This document shows positions 16,224 through 26,943 of a stretch of DNA of 50,192 nucleotides, in pieces; position 1 is the stretch's first letter; each line of letters opens with the position of its first letter. The stretch covers positions 1 to 50,192 of the forward strand of contig CACXDM010000031.1 in assembly GCA_902766435.1 (NCBI GenBank), written 5' to 3'. This DNA comes from an uncultured Erysipelotrichaceae bacterium. Lineage in GTDB: Bacteria; Bacillota_I; Bacilli_A; Erysipelotrichales; Erysipelotrichaceae. Position numbers and translations under genes: made by a program. Below the pieces are notes generated by a model. It worked only from the letters and a program-made list of their open reading frames with translations, searched no databases and was not told where the DNA came from.

Positions 16224-18722
16224 CTATTCTGTTGTTTCTTCTGTTTCCTCTGTCGTTTCGGCAGGTTCTTCCTGTTTATCGACGATCGCTACCGTAGATA
16301 CAATCTGATCATCTTTCACATTAATCAGCTTGACACCTATTGCGTTTCTTGAATACGTGCCTACCTGCATCAGGGAAATTCTGATCACAATTCCGGTATT
16401 AGTCATGATCATACAGTCTTCATCACCATTGACTGCTTTCATAACGACCAGAGATCCGGTCTTTTCCGTAACGTTGGCGGCCTTGACTCCCTTGGCACCT
16501 CTCTTTGTGATCCTATATTCGTCGATCAGTGTCTTTTTACCGAAACCGTTCTGAGAAACCGTCAGGATGTATTTACCTTCATCATTGGTGGCCATTCCGA
16601 TCACTTCACCGCCGTCGGTATTAATACCCTTAACACCTCTTGCGACACGGCTTAACGGACGGATATCCGATTCGAGAATACGCACCATCTTACCATTGGA
16701 AACTGCCAGCATGATCTCGGAATTACCTGTTGTTCCTTTGACAAATGCAAGAGCATCATCTTCCGCAAGCTTGATTGCGATCTTACCGTTTCTGTTGATA
16801 TTTTCAAACTCCGAAATTTCGGTTTTTTTGATGATTCCCTTCTTTGTGGAGAAGAACAGATATTCTGCCGTCTGTTCTTTGGAATACGGTACAAGGGCCC
16901 GGATCTTCTCTGTTTTGTTCATGGAGACAAGATTGATTACCGGAATACCCTTTGAGATTCTGCTGAATTCGGGAACGTTGTATCCCTTGATCCGGAATAC
17001 TCTGCCGGTATCCGTAAAGACAAGCAGATTGTCATGTGTGGACATGGATACAAACTGATCAATGACATCATCCTTATTCAGTTCCATACCCTTGATGCCT
17101 TTTCCGCCGCGGTTCTGAACACGGTATGTATCCGTTGTCATCCGTTTGATATAACCGTTTTCTGAAAGAGTGATAATGATGTTTTCAACCGGGATCAGAT
17201 CTTCGTCTTCCATATCGGCCGGAGCGTCAATAATCTCGGATCTTCTCGGATCAGCGAATTTATCCTTGATCTCTGTCAATTCATCTTTGATGATCTGCGT
17301 TACACGCTCATGATGCGCAAGGATATCCTGCAGATCCGCAATTCTGACAAGCAGATCCTGATATTCTTTTTCGATTTTTTCTCTTTCCAGACCGGTCAGT
17401 CTTCTGAACTGCATATCCAGAATCGCCTTTGCCTGAATTTCATCGAGATCAAATCCGTCCATGAGTCTGGTCATTGCTTCATTGGAATCCCGGGAGCTTC
17501 TGATCGTATGAATGATCGCATCGAGATTATCAACCGCAATACGTAATCCTTCGAGAATATGCGCTCTGTCCTGGGCTTTTTTCAGATCAAACGCAGTTCT
17601 TCTTGTAATGACTTCTTCCTGATGGGCAATGTATCCCTGAATCAGTTCCTTCATGCTGGCCTGACGCGGTGTGTTGTTAAAAAGTACAACATTATTTACA
17701 CCGAAGTTGGACTGCAGCGGGGAAAGTTTATACAGCTGATTCAGCAGTACTTCAGGCTGAACATCTTTACGGAGTTCCATAACCACACGGATACCGTCCA
17801 TATTGGATTCATCACGCAGGTCCGTAATACCCTCAATCTGCTTGTCTCTTGCAAGAGAAGCGATTCTTTCCACCATGGAAGCTTTGTTTACCATGTACGG
17901 AATTTCATAGACAATGATTCTTGATTTGCCGTTCGGCATTTCTTCAATCCTTGTCTTTGCCCGCATGACAACGGAACCGCGGCCGGTTTCAAAAGCTTTT
18001 CTGATACCGGATCTTCCGAGGATATATCCGCCTGTAGGAAAGTCAGGACCTTTGATATATTCCATCAGTTCGGATGTAGTAATATCCGGATTATTCATCA
18101 CGGCAATGACAGCGTCAATTGTCTCACCGAGGTTATGCGGAGCCACATTCGTAGCCATTCCGACGGCGATACCGGTTGATCCGTTAACGATCAGATTCGG
18201 AAATCTTGCCGGAAGAACATCCGGTTCCTTCTCTTCACCGTCATAGTTGGGAGACATGTTTACGGTATCCTTATCCAGATCCCTCAGCATTTCCACGGCG
18301 ATCTTTGACATTCTTGCCTCGGTATAACGCATCGCGGCTGCTCCGTCACCGTCCATGGAACCGAAGTTGCCGTGTCCGTCAACGAGAATGGATCTCATAT
18401 TCCATGGCTGCGCCATATATACGAGAGCGCCGTAGATTGAGCTGTCTCCATGAGGATGATATTTACCCATCGTATCACCGACAATACGCGCGCACTTACG
18501 GTACGGCTTGTCAGGTCCGTTGTTCATCTCATTCATTGCGTACAGAATTCTTCTCTGTACAGGCTTCAGTCCGTCTCTGACATCAGGAAGAGCACGGGCG
18601 ACAATAACCGACATGGAGTAGTCGATAAAGTCACGCTTAAGCTCCTTTGTCAGATTGGTATCCGTGATATTTCCGGGATCGAATGTTGATTCATCAAATT
18701 CCATAAAATCATCTATTGCCAT
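16224..18722 (-). CDS. gyrA: DNA gyrase subunit A
   Basis: Type II topoisomerase breakage-reunion subunit, 832 residues, that introduces negative supercoils with GyrB. The active tyrosine is Y133 (AAAMRYTEARMS); the C-terminal domain has the six-bladed beta-pinwheel and the GyrA box QNRGGKGIKG. A GGGAGG Shine-Dalgarno precedes the ATG, 12 bases after gyrB. In the quinolone-resistance region (HPHGDSSIYGALV) S94 matches E. coli S83, but the position equal to E. coli D87 is Gly98. The last residues are an acidic Glu/Thr tail. Confidence 0.98.
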   Translation of the reverse strand: MAIDDFMEFDESTFDPGNITDTNLTKELKRDFIDYSMSVIVARALPDVRDGLKPVQRRILYAMNEMNNGPDKPYRKCARIVGDTMGKYHPHGDSSIYGALVYMAQPWNMRSILVDGHGNFGSMDGDGAAAMRYTEARMSKIAVEMLRDLDKDTVNMSPNYDGEEKEPDVLPARFPNLIVNGSTGIAVGMATNVAPHNLGETIDAVIAVMNNPDITTSELMEYIKGPDFPTGGYILGRSGIRKAFETGRGSVVMRAKTRIEEMPNGKSRIIVYEIPYMVNKASMVERIASLARDKQIEGITDLRDESNMDGIRVVMELRKDVQPEVLLNQLYKLSPLQSNFGVNNVVLFNNTPRQASMKELIQGYIAHQEEVITRRTAFDLKKAQDRAHILEGLRIAVDNLDAIIHTIRSSRDSNEAMTRLMDGFDLDEIQAKAILDMQFRRLTGLEREKIEKEYQDLLVRIADLQDILAHHERVTQIIKDELTEIKDKFADPRRSEIIDAPADMEDEDLIPVENIIITLSENGYIKRMTTDTYRVQNRGGKGIKGMELNKDDVIDQFVSMSTHDNLLVFTDTGRVFRIKGYNVPEFSRISKGIPVINLVSMNKTEKIRALVPYSKEQTAEYLFFSTKKGIIKKTEISEFENINRNGKIAIKLAEDDALAFVKGTTGNSEIMLAVSNGKMVRILESDIRPLSRVARGVKGINTDGGEVIGMATNDEGKYILTVSQNGFGKKTLIDEYRITKRGAKGVKAANVTEKTGSLVVMKAVNGDEDCMIMTNTGIVIRISLMQVGTYSRNAIGVKLINVKDDQIVSTVAIVDKQEEPAETTEETEETTE

Positions 18723-18734
18723 AGTATCCTCCCG

Positions 18735-20735
<2,001 letters not shown>

Positions 20736-21815
20736 TTAAAGCGGATTTATCGTTCCGTTAATAATCTGAAATTCCTTCATCTTCTGATTTTTCAGAAACG
20801 AGGGGATTTCCGTTGAAGTGATCAGACACTGATATGTATCACTCATCATATCCAGCAGTCTTTTCTGTTTTTCATAGTCAAGTTCACTAAGCACATCATC
20901 CAGCAGCAATACCGGACATTTTGAAGTCTCCCTGACAATGTAATTCATTAATGCAAGTTTGAATGCAAGGACAATCATTCTTTTCTGTCCCTGACTGGCT
21001 GTTTCCTCCACGGGAGTACCGTTGATTTCAAACCGGATATCTTCCCGGTGAATTCCCGCAGTTGAGGTTCTGTACTGCATGTCCCTCTGACGGCACATCA
21101 GATACATTTCCTTCAGGGGATCATCATTCTCAATATCATCCGTACAGCATACATACTTTACCGATATTTCAGACTGATCGGAGGATATTCTTCTGTAAAG
21201 TGTTCCGATATCCTTCTGAATGGAATCAACGAACTTTCTTCTGTAATCGATAATGACTTTTTCCTCTGTCACCATCTGTTCATCCAACGTATCGAGAATT
21301 CTCATGTTTACGGAATCACTCTTCAGAAGGATATTCCGTTCTTTCAGAAGAGCCTGGTATCTGCTTAAGGAAACAAGATATACCGGTGAGATCTTTGTGA
21401 TCTCCTGATTCATGATTCTCCTTCTGTCTTTGGGCTGATCATGAAACAGTCTCAGATCATCCGGGGAGAACATGACAACATTGAGAAGTCCGATGAACTC
21501 ACTGCTTTTTCTGACGGGCTGTCTGTGAACCATCAGGGTTTTTCCCTTCTGATGAATGACAGCTTCGATTTCCTTTTCAATACCGGAATCTTCAAAACGG
21601 CATGAAATATCCGCAAATTCCTCACCGTTCCGGATCAGTTTTCTGTCATTTGAAATACGGTGAGATCTGGTCAGAGAGAGATAGACGATACTTTCAAGAA
21701 GATTCGTCTTTCCCTGTGCGTTCTTCCCTGTAATCAGATTCATATGCGGATCCAGATCAACGGACACTTTTTCATAATTCCGGAAATTTCTGAGCTGCAG
21801 TCTTTGAATAATCAT
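20736..21815 (-). CDS. recF: DNA replication and repair protein RecF
   Basis: SMC-like ATPase, 359 residues, acting at single-strand gaps with RecO and RecR. Walker A is GKNAQGKTNLLE, the signature-like SQGQKRMIVLAFKLAL, and the D-loop/Walker B LLLDDVLSELD. The ATG shares one base with the yaaA stop, so translation is coupled. The order dnaN-yaaA-recF-gyrB is conserved in Bacillota. Confidence 0.97.
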   Translation of the reverse strand: MIIQRLQLRNFRNYEKVSVDLDPHMNLITGKNAQGKTNLLESIVYLSLTRSHRISNDRKLIRNGEEFADISCRFEDSGIEKEIEAVIHQKGKTLMVHRQPVRKSSEFIGLLNVVMFSPDDLRLFHDQPKDRRRIMNQEITKISPVYLVSLSRYQALLKERNILLKSDSVNMRILDTLDEQMVTEEKVIIDYRRKFVDSIQKDIGTLYRRISSDQSEISVKYVCCTDDIENDDPLKEMYLMCRQRDMQYRTSTAGIHREDIRFEINGTPVEETASQGQKRMIVLAFKLALMNYIVRETSKCPVLLLDDVLSELDYEKQKRLLDMMSDTYQCLITSTEIPSFLKNQKMKEFQIINGTINPL

Positions 21816-22015
21816 CAGGGTACCAGATATTCTTTCCCTTCTGCTTCAACGCGGTCTCCGGAATACAGTTTTCTGCCTCTTCTCTCTTCTGTTTCACCGT
21901 TAACGAGTATTTCAGAATTCTGAATCATTATCTTGGCCTGACCGCCGGTCGAAGCTATCCCTTTCATCTTCAGAAACTGTTGTAAAGTAATGTAATTTTT
22001 CTTCTCTTCACTCAT
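21815..22015 (-). CDS. yaaA: S4-domain RNA-binding protein YaaA
   Basis: Small S4-fold protein of 66 residues (LQQFLKMKGIASTGGQAKIMIQNSEILVNGETEERRGRKL). Homologues between dnaN and recF in Bacillus have been linked to ribosome assembly. It starts this recF-gyrB-gyrA transcript, behind a promoter-like hairpin at 22043-22072. Function in this organism is inferred from family and position. Confidence 0.92.
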   Translation of the reverse strand: MSEEKKNYITLQQFLKMKGIASTGGQAKIMIQNSEILVNGETEERRGRKLYSGDRVEAEGKEYLVP

Positions 22016-22042
22016 ATCGGTTACCTCAAAAAAGACAATACA

Positions 22043-22072
22043 AAAAACCTGTTCTATTATACCACAGAACAG
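22043..22072 (-). promoter_or_regulatory. Promoter -10 in the loop of a terminator-like hairpin before yaaA
   Basis: On the minus strand CTGTTCT / AGAACAG form a perfect seven-base stem (22049-22072) around a 10-base loop, and a T-run follows. The loop contains GTGGTATAAT, an extended -10 (TGG-TATAAT). The DNA can therefore be read as the yaaA-recF-gyrBA promoter, or as a terminator for transcripts coming from dnaN. Confidence 0.6.
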
Positions 22073-22108
22073 CCTTAAAATCCTTTTAACATGCCTGTTT
22101 TTAAGGCT
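22071..22108. repeat. 10-bp inverted repeat upstream of the yaaA promoter
   Basis: Perfect arms AGCCTTAAAA (22071-22080) and TTTTAAGGCT (22099-22108) separated by 18 bases, next to the hairpin carrying the -10. The dnaN-yaaA gap (22016-22265) holds no convincing gene; this repeat could be an operator or an RNA stem. Confidence 0.6.
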
Positions 22109-22234
22109 TCCTGCATGCTTTGAAACAGATCAAAAATCAGGTTTTCCGTTACTGTCAGATTCATCATTTTCCGCTGAATGAAAGCGGCTTTTAAAAGCTG
22201 ATAAAACTGACCTCTTACACAGCTTTATCTCATC

Positions 22235-22260
22235 AAAAAAAGCCTTCTTTCAAAGGCTTT
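22235..22260 (-). terminator. Terminator after dnaN
   Basis: Minus-strand stem AAAGCCTT / AAGGCTTT with a six-base loop and a following T-run, five bases beyond the dnaN stop. Confidence 0.85.
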
Positions 22261-22265
22261 AAGAA

Positions 22266-23387
22266 TCAGTTATAAGTTCTTACCGGAAGAACCAGCTGAA
22301 GGATTGAGTCATCTTCCGTATTCAGAATCACAAACGGCTTCATCTGACCGGAGAAACAGATCTTAATTGTCCTGCCGCCGATATACTTCGCTGCGGAAAT
22401 AACATAGTTGGCGGAAAAACTGATATCGATAGGTTCACCGGTATATTCACCGTAAAGATTTTCATGGGATTCACCGATTTCCTGGCTTCTGTTTGTAATG
22501 ACGATTTCATCTGCCGAACACTGCAGACGGTTGATTGCCATATTCTCATTCTTAATGAAAATCGTTCTGTCGATTGCCCTGATCAGCTCTTCCCTGTCAA
22601 TTGTAAGAACATAGGGGAATTCCTTTGGAATGAGTCTGTCTGTTTCCGGATATTCGCCGTCAAGCAGTCTGGACTGAATAATCATATCATCGGATACAAA
22701 CTGAACTTTCTTTCCGTTCTGATAGATTTCAATCTTTTCCACAGTGTCATTCAGCATCGAATTCTTGATTTCAAACATCGTCTTTGCGGGAATTGTGATA
22801 TTGAATGAATCATCAAGATCAAATTTCATCGTTTTCTTTGCCAGACGGAATGAATCGGTGGCCGTGCAGCTGAGAATATTGTTTTCCAGCTTGAAGTTGA
22901 CACCTGTCAGAACCGGCCGGGTATCTTTGGTGGCTGCTGCGAATGCAGTTCCTTCTATAATTGAGACAAGAGCGTTTTTATCCATGGAGATCGGATTGCC
23001 GATGGTACGGAAATCGATATTAGGATAATCCTCAGGCTTCATACCGTTAATCTTAAATACTGCAGAACTGCCGGAGAACTTTGTCAGAGCTCCGTCAACG
23101 ATTTCAATCTGGATAATCTCGGAATCCAGTTTTCTGACAATTTCCGTAAGATATCTTGATTCGATCAGAAGAGAACCCGTATCAACGATGTTCATCTTGT
23201 TCTCTTCGTCTGCCTTGATCTTCTTCATAATAGAGATATCCGCATCACTGCCGATTAATGTGAGACCTGTTTCATCTGCCGTAATCTTGATTCCTCTTAA
23301 TACCGGCTGAGGTGAATTCGGACTGACTGCGTGACTGACTGTATTCAGAGCATTGTATAAAGCGTTTTTGGAAATCGATAAGTTCAT
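22266..23387 (-). CDS. dnaN: DNA polymerase III beta sliding clamp
   Basis: Ring-shaped processivity clamp, 373 residues in three similar domains. I choose the start at 23387 (MNLSISKNALYNALNTVSHAVS), eight bases after GGAGG; the longer frame lacks a ribosome site and would run into the DnaA boxes. The conserved C-terminal end LILPVRTYN-like sequence is present as LQLVLPVRTYN. It follows dnaA with a 151-base gap and ends at its own terminator, so it is separable from yaaA-recF. Confidence 0.97.
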   Translation of the reverse strand: MNLSISKNALYNALNTVSHAVSPNSPQPVLRGIKITADETGLTLIGSDADISIMKKIKADEENKMNIVDTGSLLIESRYLTEIVRKLDSEIIQIEIVDGALTKFSGSSAVFKINGMKPEDYPNIDFRTIGNPISMDKNALVSIIEGTAFAAATKDTRPVLTGVNFKLENNILSCTATDSFRLAKKTMKFDLDDSFNITIPAKTMFEIKNSMLNDTVEKIEIYQNGKKVQFVSDDMIIQSRLLDGEYPETDRLIPKEFPYVLTIDREELIRAIDRTIFIKNENMAINRLQCSADEIVITNRSQEIGESHENLYGEYTGEPIDISFSANYVISAAKYIGGRTIKICFSGQMKPFVILNTEDDSILQLVLPVRTYN

Positions 23388-23441
23388 GGCTGAAGCCCTC
23401 CCGTTATATATATTCTTTTTTCTGTTTATTCTTATTAAGAC

Positions 23442-23537
23442 TGTGGATACAGTGGAAAACTTTTGCAAAAGCTCTGTATTACAGCTGTTTTTATATGTTT
23501 TTCACTGTTGAAAGACTGTGTATAAAACTGTGGATAA
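23442..23537. promoter_or_regulatory. DnaA boxes between dnaA and dnaN
   Basis: The gap after dnaA holds TGTGGATAC (23442-23450), TGTGTATAA (23517-23525) and a perfect box TGTGGATAA (23529-23537) ending one base before the dnaA stop codon. With the upstream cluster this makes a bipartite origin around dnaA, as in Bacillus subtilis. Confidence 0.75.
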
Positions 23538-23538
23538 A

Positions 23539-24915
23539 CTATCTTGCGGCGGTGATCTGGTTTTCGATATCACTTACTGCAGTGGCATAAACTGAATCTT
23601 TCTGAATCTGTTTTTCCACTTTTGAACATGCGCTGATAATCGTTGAGTGATCCCTTCCGCCGAATTCATCTCCGATCTTGTTATACGGAATATCAAGAAG
23701 CTTGCGGCAGAGATAAATGGATATATGTCTCGCGTTGGCTATATTCTTTGTTCTTGTTTTGGACGTGATCTGCTGTCTGGTAAGACCGTAATAATCCGCA
23801 ACCGTCTTTATGATCTTCTTTGGTGAAAGACCTGTTTTGTCAGAAACAACTGCCTGGTTCTTCAGTGCGTTCATTACCGTATCAAAACGGATACATCCCC
23901 CGTCCGGCTGAAACTGAATGGCATAGAACAGAACTCTGTTCCAGGCGCCTTCCAGATCTCTGACATTGCCGGAGAAATTAGATGCGATATAGGAAAGAGC
24001 TTCCTGATCGATGTCATCGATACCATATCCGTTCTGTTTGATTTTCATCTGAAGAATGGCAAGTGATGTTTCAAATTCAGGTGAGTCAATACCGACGGAA
24101 AGACCGCTTGAGAACCTGCTGATCAGACGTTCCTCCAGCCCTTTGATTTCCTTAGGCTGTCTGTCGGATGCGATACATATCTGTTTCCTGTTGGTAACCA
24201 GTTCATTGTATATGGTAAAGAAGACTTCATGTGATTTCTCCTTGCCCGCAAGGAACTGAATGTCATCCACCAGGAGAAGATCAACAGAATACATGAACTG
24301 TTTGAATTCATCAATTTTATTATCGCGGATCGCATTGACTACAGTTTCCACGAATTTCAGAGATTCCGTATAATAAACCTTTTTTGAAGGATCTGCCTTC
24401 TGGACATAGTTGGCAATTGCCATCAGAAGATGCGTCTTGCCAAGACCGGAATTTCCGTAGATAAAGAGAGGATTCCAGAATTTTCCGGGATTCAGGGCGC
24501 ACGCAAGAGAAGCAGCGTGGGATTCCCTGTTGCAGTCACCGACAACAAAGTTTTCAAAGGTACGGTCGGCCTGCACCGGCATGGATTTAAAATCATTATC
24601 GAAATAGTCTTTGGCGGAGAACAGATTTTCTTTAACGGGAGTCTCATTCGGTGTATGTATTTCCACGATCATTTTCTGATCAGTGGAAAGTACGTCGGTC
24701 ATACTGTGTTCAATCAATTCGGTCTGACTGATCAGAATCTGCTTGGAAATGATATTTTCCGCAATGATGATCGCTTTCTCATCTGTCAGACTGTATAAAG
24801 TACACCCCGAATAGAATGTTTCGATTACATTCGGATCGACAATCTGATTTGTTCTCATATATTGAAGAATACTGTTCCAGACTTCGGATAAGTATTGATC
24901 TCGGTCATATTTCAT
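23539..24915 (-). CDS. dnaA: Chromosomal replication initiator DnaA
   Basis: AAA+ initiator, 458 residues from the start at 24915 (MKYDRDQYLSEVWNSIL); the longer frame has no ribosome site and extends into origin DNA. The N-terminal DnaB/DnaD-binding domain is followed by Walker A GNSGLGKTH, Walker B LLLVDDIQFL, and the DNA-binding domain with GGRDHSTIISACSKVEKQI. The Shine-Dalgarno (AGGTAG) is weak. DnaA boxes lie on both sides of the gene, which allows autoregulation. Confidence 0.98.
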   Translation of the reverse strand: MKYDRDQYLSEVWNSILQYMRTNQIVDPNVIETFYSGCTLYSLTDEKAIIIAENIISKQILISQTELIEHSMTDVLSTDQKMIVEIHTPNETPVKENLFSAKDYFDNDFKSMPVQADRTFENFVVGDCNRESHAASLACALNPGKFWNPLFIYGNSGLGKTHLLMAIANYVQKADPSKKVYYTESLKFVETVVNAIRDNKIDEFKQFMYSVDLLLVDDIQFLAGKEKSHEVFFTIYNELVTNRKQICIASDRQPKEIKGLEERLISRFSSGLSVGIDSPEFETSLAILQMKIKQNGYGIDDIDQEALSYIASNFSGNVRDLEGAWNRVLFYAIQFQPDGGCIRFDTVMNALKNQAVVSDKTGLSPKKIIKTVADYYGLTRQQITSKTRTKNIANARHISIYLCRKLLDIPYNKIGDEFGGRDHSTIISACSKVEKQIQKDSVYATAVSDIENQITAAR

Positions 24916-25333
24916 TGGACTACCTGCCTGTCGCAAAATGCATAAATGTGTATTGTTATTGTAAACAGCAGGAGAATGAAAATCCACATGTAAATTGTTG
25001 ATAATTTTTTTCTCCACATATCAGAATATAAGAAAAAAGCTTATTATTACTGGATATATCGAAGTTTTCCACTGTTTTCCACAAAATTACAAAAGTGGAT
25101 AAAATGTGGAATACTTTTCAACAATGTAGAAAAATCGGAGAAAAGTGGAAAATCCGTTGATTTTCATAAGAAACAAACAATTTTCAAACATCAAAAAAGC
25201 TGAAAGTTTTCATTGTTTTTTATGTTTCACACTGTTTTCAACATTGTGGAAAAGTTTCATTGTTATATTGTTTCTTTCATGTGGAAAAGACTTTGTTAAA
25301 TAATTCCGTTCCTTAACTTTTTCCACAAAAAAA
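24916..25333. other. Origin of replication oriC (DnaA-box-rich, AT-rich gap)
   Basis: A 448-base gap between dnaA and jag without a gene. DnaA boxes matching TTWTNCACA or one base off: TTCTCCACA 25010-25018, TTTTCCACT 25065-25073, TTTTCCACA 25075-25083, TTATCCACT (complement) 25094-25102, TATTCCACA (complement) 25105-25113, TTTTCCACT (complement) 25144-25152, TTTTCCACA (complement) 25245-25253 and 25280-25288, TTTTCCACA 25319-25327; also TTATCAACA (complement) at 24996-25004. The most AT-rich part, a likely unwinding element, is about 24990-25050. The dnaA promoter must also lie here. Confidence 0.88.
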
Positions 25334-25351
25334 TCCGGCATTTCTACCGGA
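25327..25351 (-). terminator. Terminator after jag
   Basis: Minus-strand stem TCCGG / CCGGA (25334-25351, eight-base loop) followed by seven T. It protects oriC from transcription entering from rpmH-jag. Confidence 0.9.
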
Positions 25352-25363
25352 CTTTTACACATT

Positions 25364-25981
25364 TCAGTTTTCTTCGTCAGCCTGATATCTGATGCAGATA
25401 TGTCTTCTGCTTCCTTCACCCTCGGATTCGGTTCTGATATTGTGCCATTCATTCAGTGTTTTATGAATGACCTTTCTTTCGTCGTTGGGCATCGGATCAA
25501 GTTCGACATCAACTTTGGATCTCTGTACCTGGCGGGCGATTCTCTTTGCCATGGAACGGAGTTTGGAATAACGTTCTTCCTTATAATGATTGATATCAAT
25601 CAGGACATCAATTCTCTTGTTGAACTCGGAATTAACCGCAGCTCTTACGATTGTGTTGAATGCGGCGAGTGTCTTTCCCATTTTGCCGATCAGTACCGCA
25701 TTGTTGTCAGCGTTGAGGTTAACAACGAATCCGTCTGTTCTTTCTTCAATCGCAACTTCAATATCCTGATCAATGCTGGTAAAGAAATTTCCGAGATAGT
25801 CAAACAGGAATTCCTTAACATCTTCCATCGTGAATACGTCAGCGCTGACGGAATTGCCGATTCCGAGCAGACCTTTTTTTTCTTCCGTAACCGAATACTG
25901 AAGATCTTCAACTGCACAGCCTTTATCCTCAGCAGCTTTAGCCAGAAGTTCTTCCAATGTTTTTGCTGTATAGTTTGTCAT
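25364..25981 (-). CDS. khpB: RNA-binding protein KhpB (Jag)
   Basis: 205 residues: an N-terminal Jag domain (about 1-50, AKTLEELLAKAAEDKG, KKGLLGIG), a KH domain with the loop IGKMGKTL, and a C-terminal R3H domain (ERKVIHKTLNEWHNIRTESEGEGSRRHICI). In streptococci KhpB with KhpA binds RNA and influences cell elongation and division. Its ATG overlaps the yidC stop (25978-25981). It is the last gene of rpmH-rnpA-yidC-jag. Confidence 0.95.
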   Translation of the reverse strand: MTNYTAKTLEELLAKAAEDKGCAVEDLQYSVTEEKKGLLGIGNSVSADVFTMEDVKEFLFDYLGNFFTSIDQDIEVAIEERTDGFVVNLNADNNAVLIGKMGKTLAAFNTIVRAAVNSEFNKRIDVLIDINHYKEERYSKLRSMAKRIARQVQRSKVDVELDPMPNDERKVIHKTLNEWHNIRTESEGEGSRRHICIRYQADEEN

Positions 25982-26919
25982 CTTCCGTATCCTTTCTTTG
26001 CAGTCATATCCTTACTGTCAATTACCTTCTGAACAATAATCGTCTTTAATACATTTACAAGTGAATTGATTGACCAGTATAGCGACATGGCAGCCGGCCA
26101 TGAGAAACCGAAGACCAGGATCATCAGAATCATCGAATACTGCATCATGTTGTTTTCTTCCTTCTCGGGAGGACGTCTGTGTGTCTTCTTTGCGATCTCC
26201 GCTTCCCTTCTCTTCTGAAGGATGGAAGGAATCTTAATTGAAAGAACCTGACATACAGCCATGAAGGCAAACAGAACGAGATACATCCAGCTTGCTGAGT
26301 TACCTGCAAGAGCTTCCTGCAGACCCTGCATCGGGGAAGTCTGAAGATTCATACCGAGGAATGTTCCGGTCTGAACAGCATAGGAACGCTGTACGGCATA
26401 GAAGATTGCCATGATGACAGGCAGCTGAATGAATGTAACCAGCAGCATCGATGCCGGATTAATATCATATTTCCGGAACAACTGCTGCTGTTCCGCAGCC
26501 ATTCTCATTTTCGAGTTTTCGTCGTCTCTGCCTTCATACTTTCTTTCGATTCTCTTGATTTCAGGCTGAATCATCTGCATCTTCTGCTGTGCGATCTGAG
26601 AATTGATCGTGGCAGCTGAGAGAGCACCCTGAACAAGGATCGTAACTACGGCAATACCGCCGCCGACACCGATGTAAGGCGTCAGGTGATTGATCAGCCA
26701 TGCAAGCGGATAAACGAAGATGGCGCTGAACCAGTTCTCTTCCTTGAATACTTCCACAAAGCTGGTTCTTACTGTAAATCCTTCTACAGGCTCATTCCAG
26801 ATATAAATCACGTTGTTATTGGCATCTCTTGGTATTGATGCACAGCCGGTGGCTGTAAGTACAATTACTGCGAAGAATACCAGAACAAGCAGTTTCTTTG
26901 TACGGGAACTTAACTTCAT
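25978..26919 (-). CDS. yidC: Membrane protein insertase YidC/Oxa1 (lipoprotein form)
   Basis: Membrane insertase of 313 residues with a lipoprotein signal (lipobox TATGC, Cys26) typical of Gram-positive YidC. Five hydrophobic segments follow, with the cytoplasmic helical hairpin (QQKMQMIQPEIKRIERKYEG) after the first. The position in that segment that carries the groove arginine in most homologues (VTIL-x-R) is Gln97 here (VTILVQGAL). AAGGAG precedes the ATG. It is coupled to jag by an ATGA overlap. Confidence 0.95.
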   Translation of the reverse strand: MKLSSRTKKLLVLVFFAVIVLTATGCASIPRDANNNVIYIWNEPVEGFTVRTSFVEVFKEENWFSAIFVYPLAWLINHLTPYIGVGGGIAVVTILVQGALSAATINSQIAQQKMQMIQPEIKRIERKYEGRDDENSKMRMAAEQQQLFRKYDINPASMLLVTFIQLPVIMAIFYAVQRSYAVQTGTFLGMNLQTSPMQGLQEALAGNSASWMYLVLFAFMAVCQVLSIKIPSILQKRREAEIAKKTHRRPPEKEENNMMQYSMILMILVFGFSWPAAMSLYWSINSLVNVLKTIIVQKVIDSKDMTAKKGYGR

Positions 26920-26943
26920 ATATTCTCCTTATAGAAATAACTA

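Noticed and set aside
22075..22167. A 30-codon frame on the minus strand between dnaN and yaaA (MMNLTVTENLIFDLFQSMQEALKTGMLKGF)
   Set aside because: No Shine-Dalgarno, and its end is inside the inverted repeat of the yaaA promoter region; too short to support.
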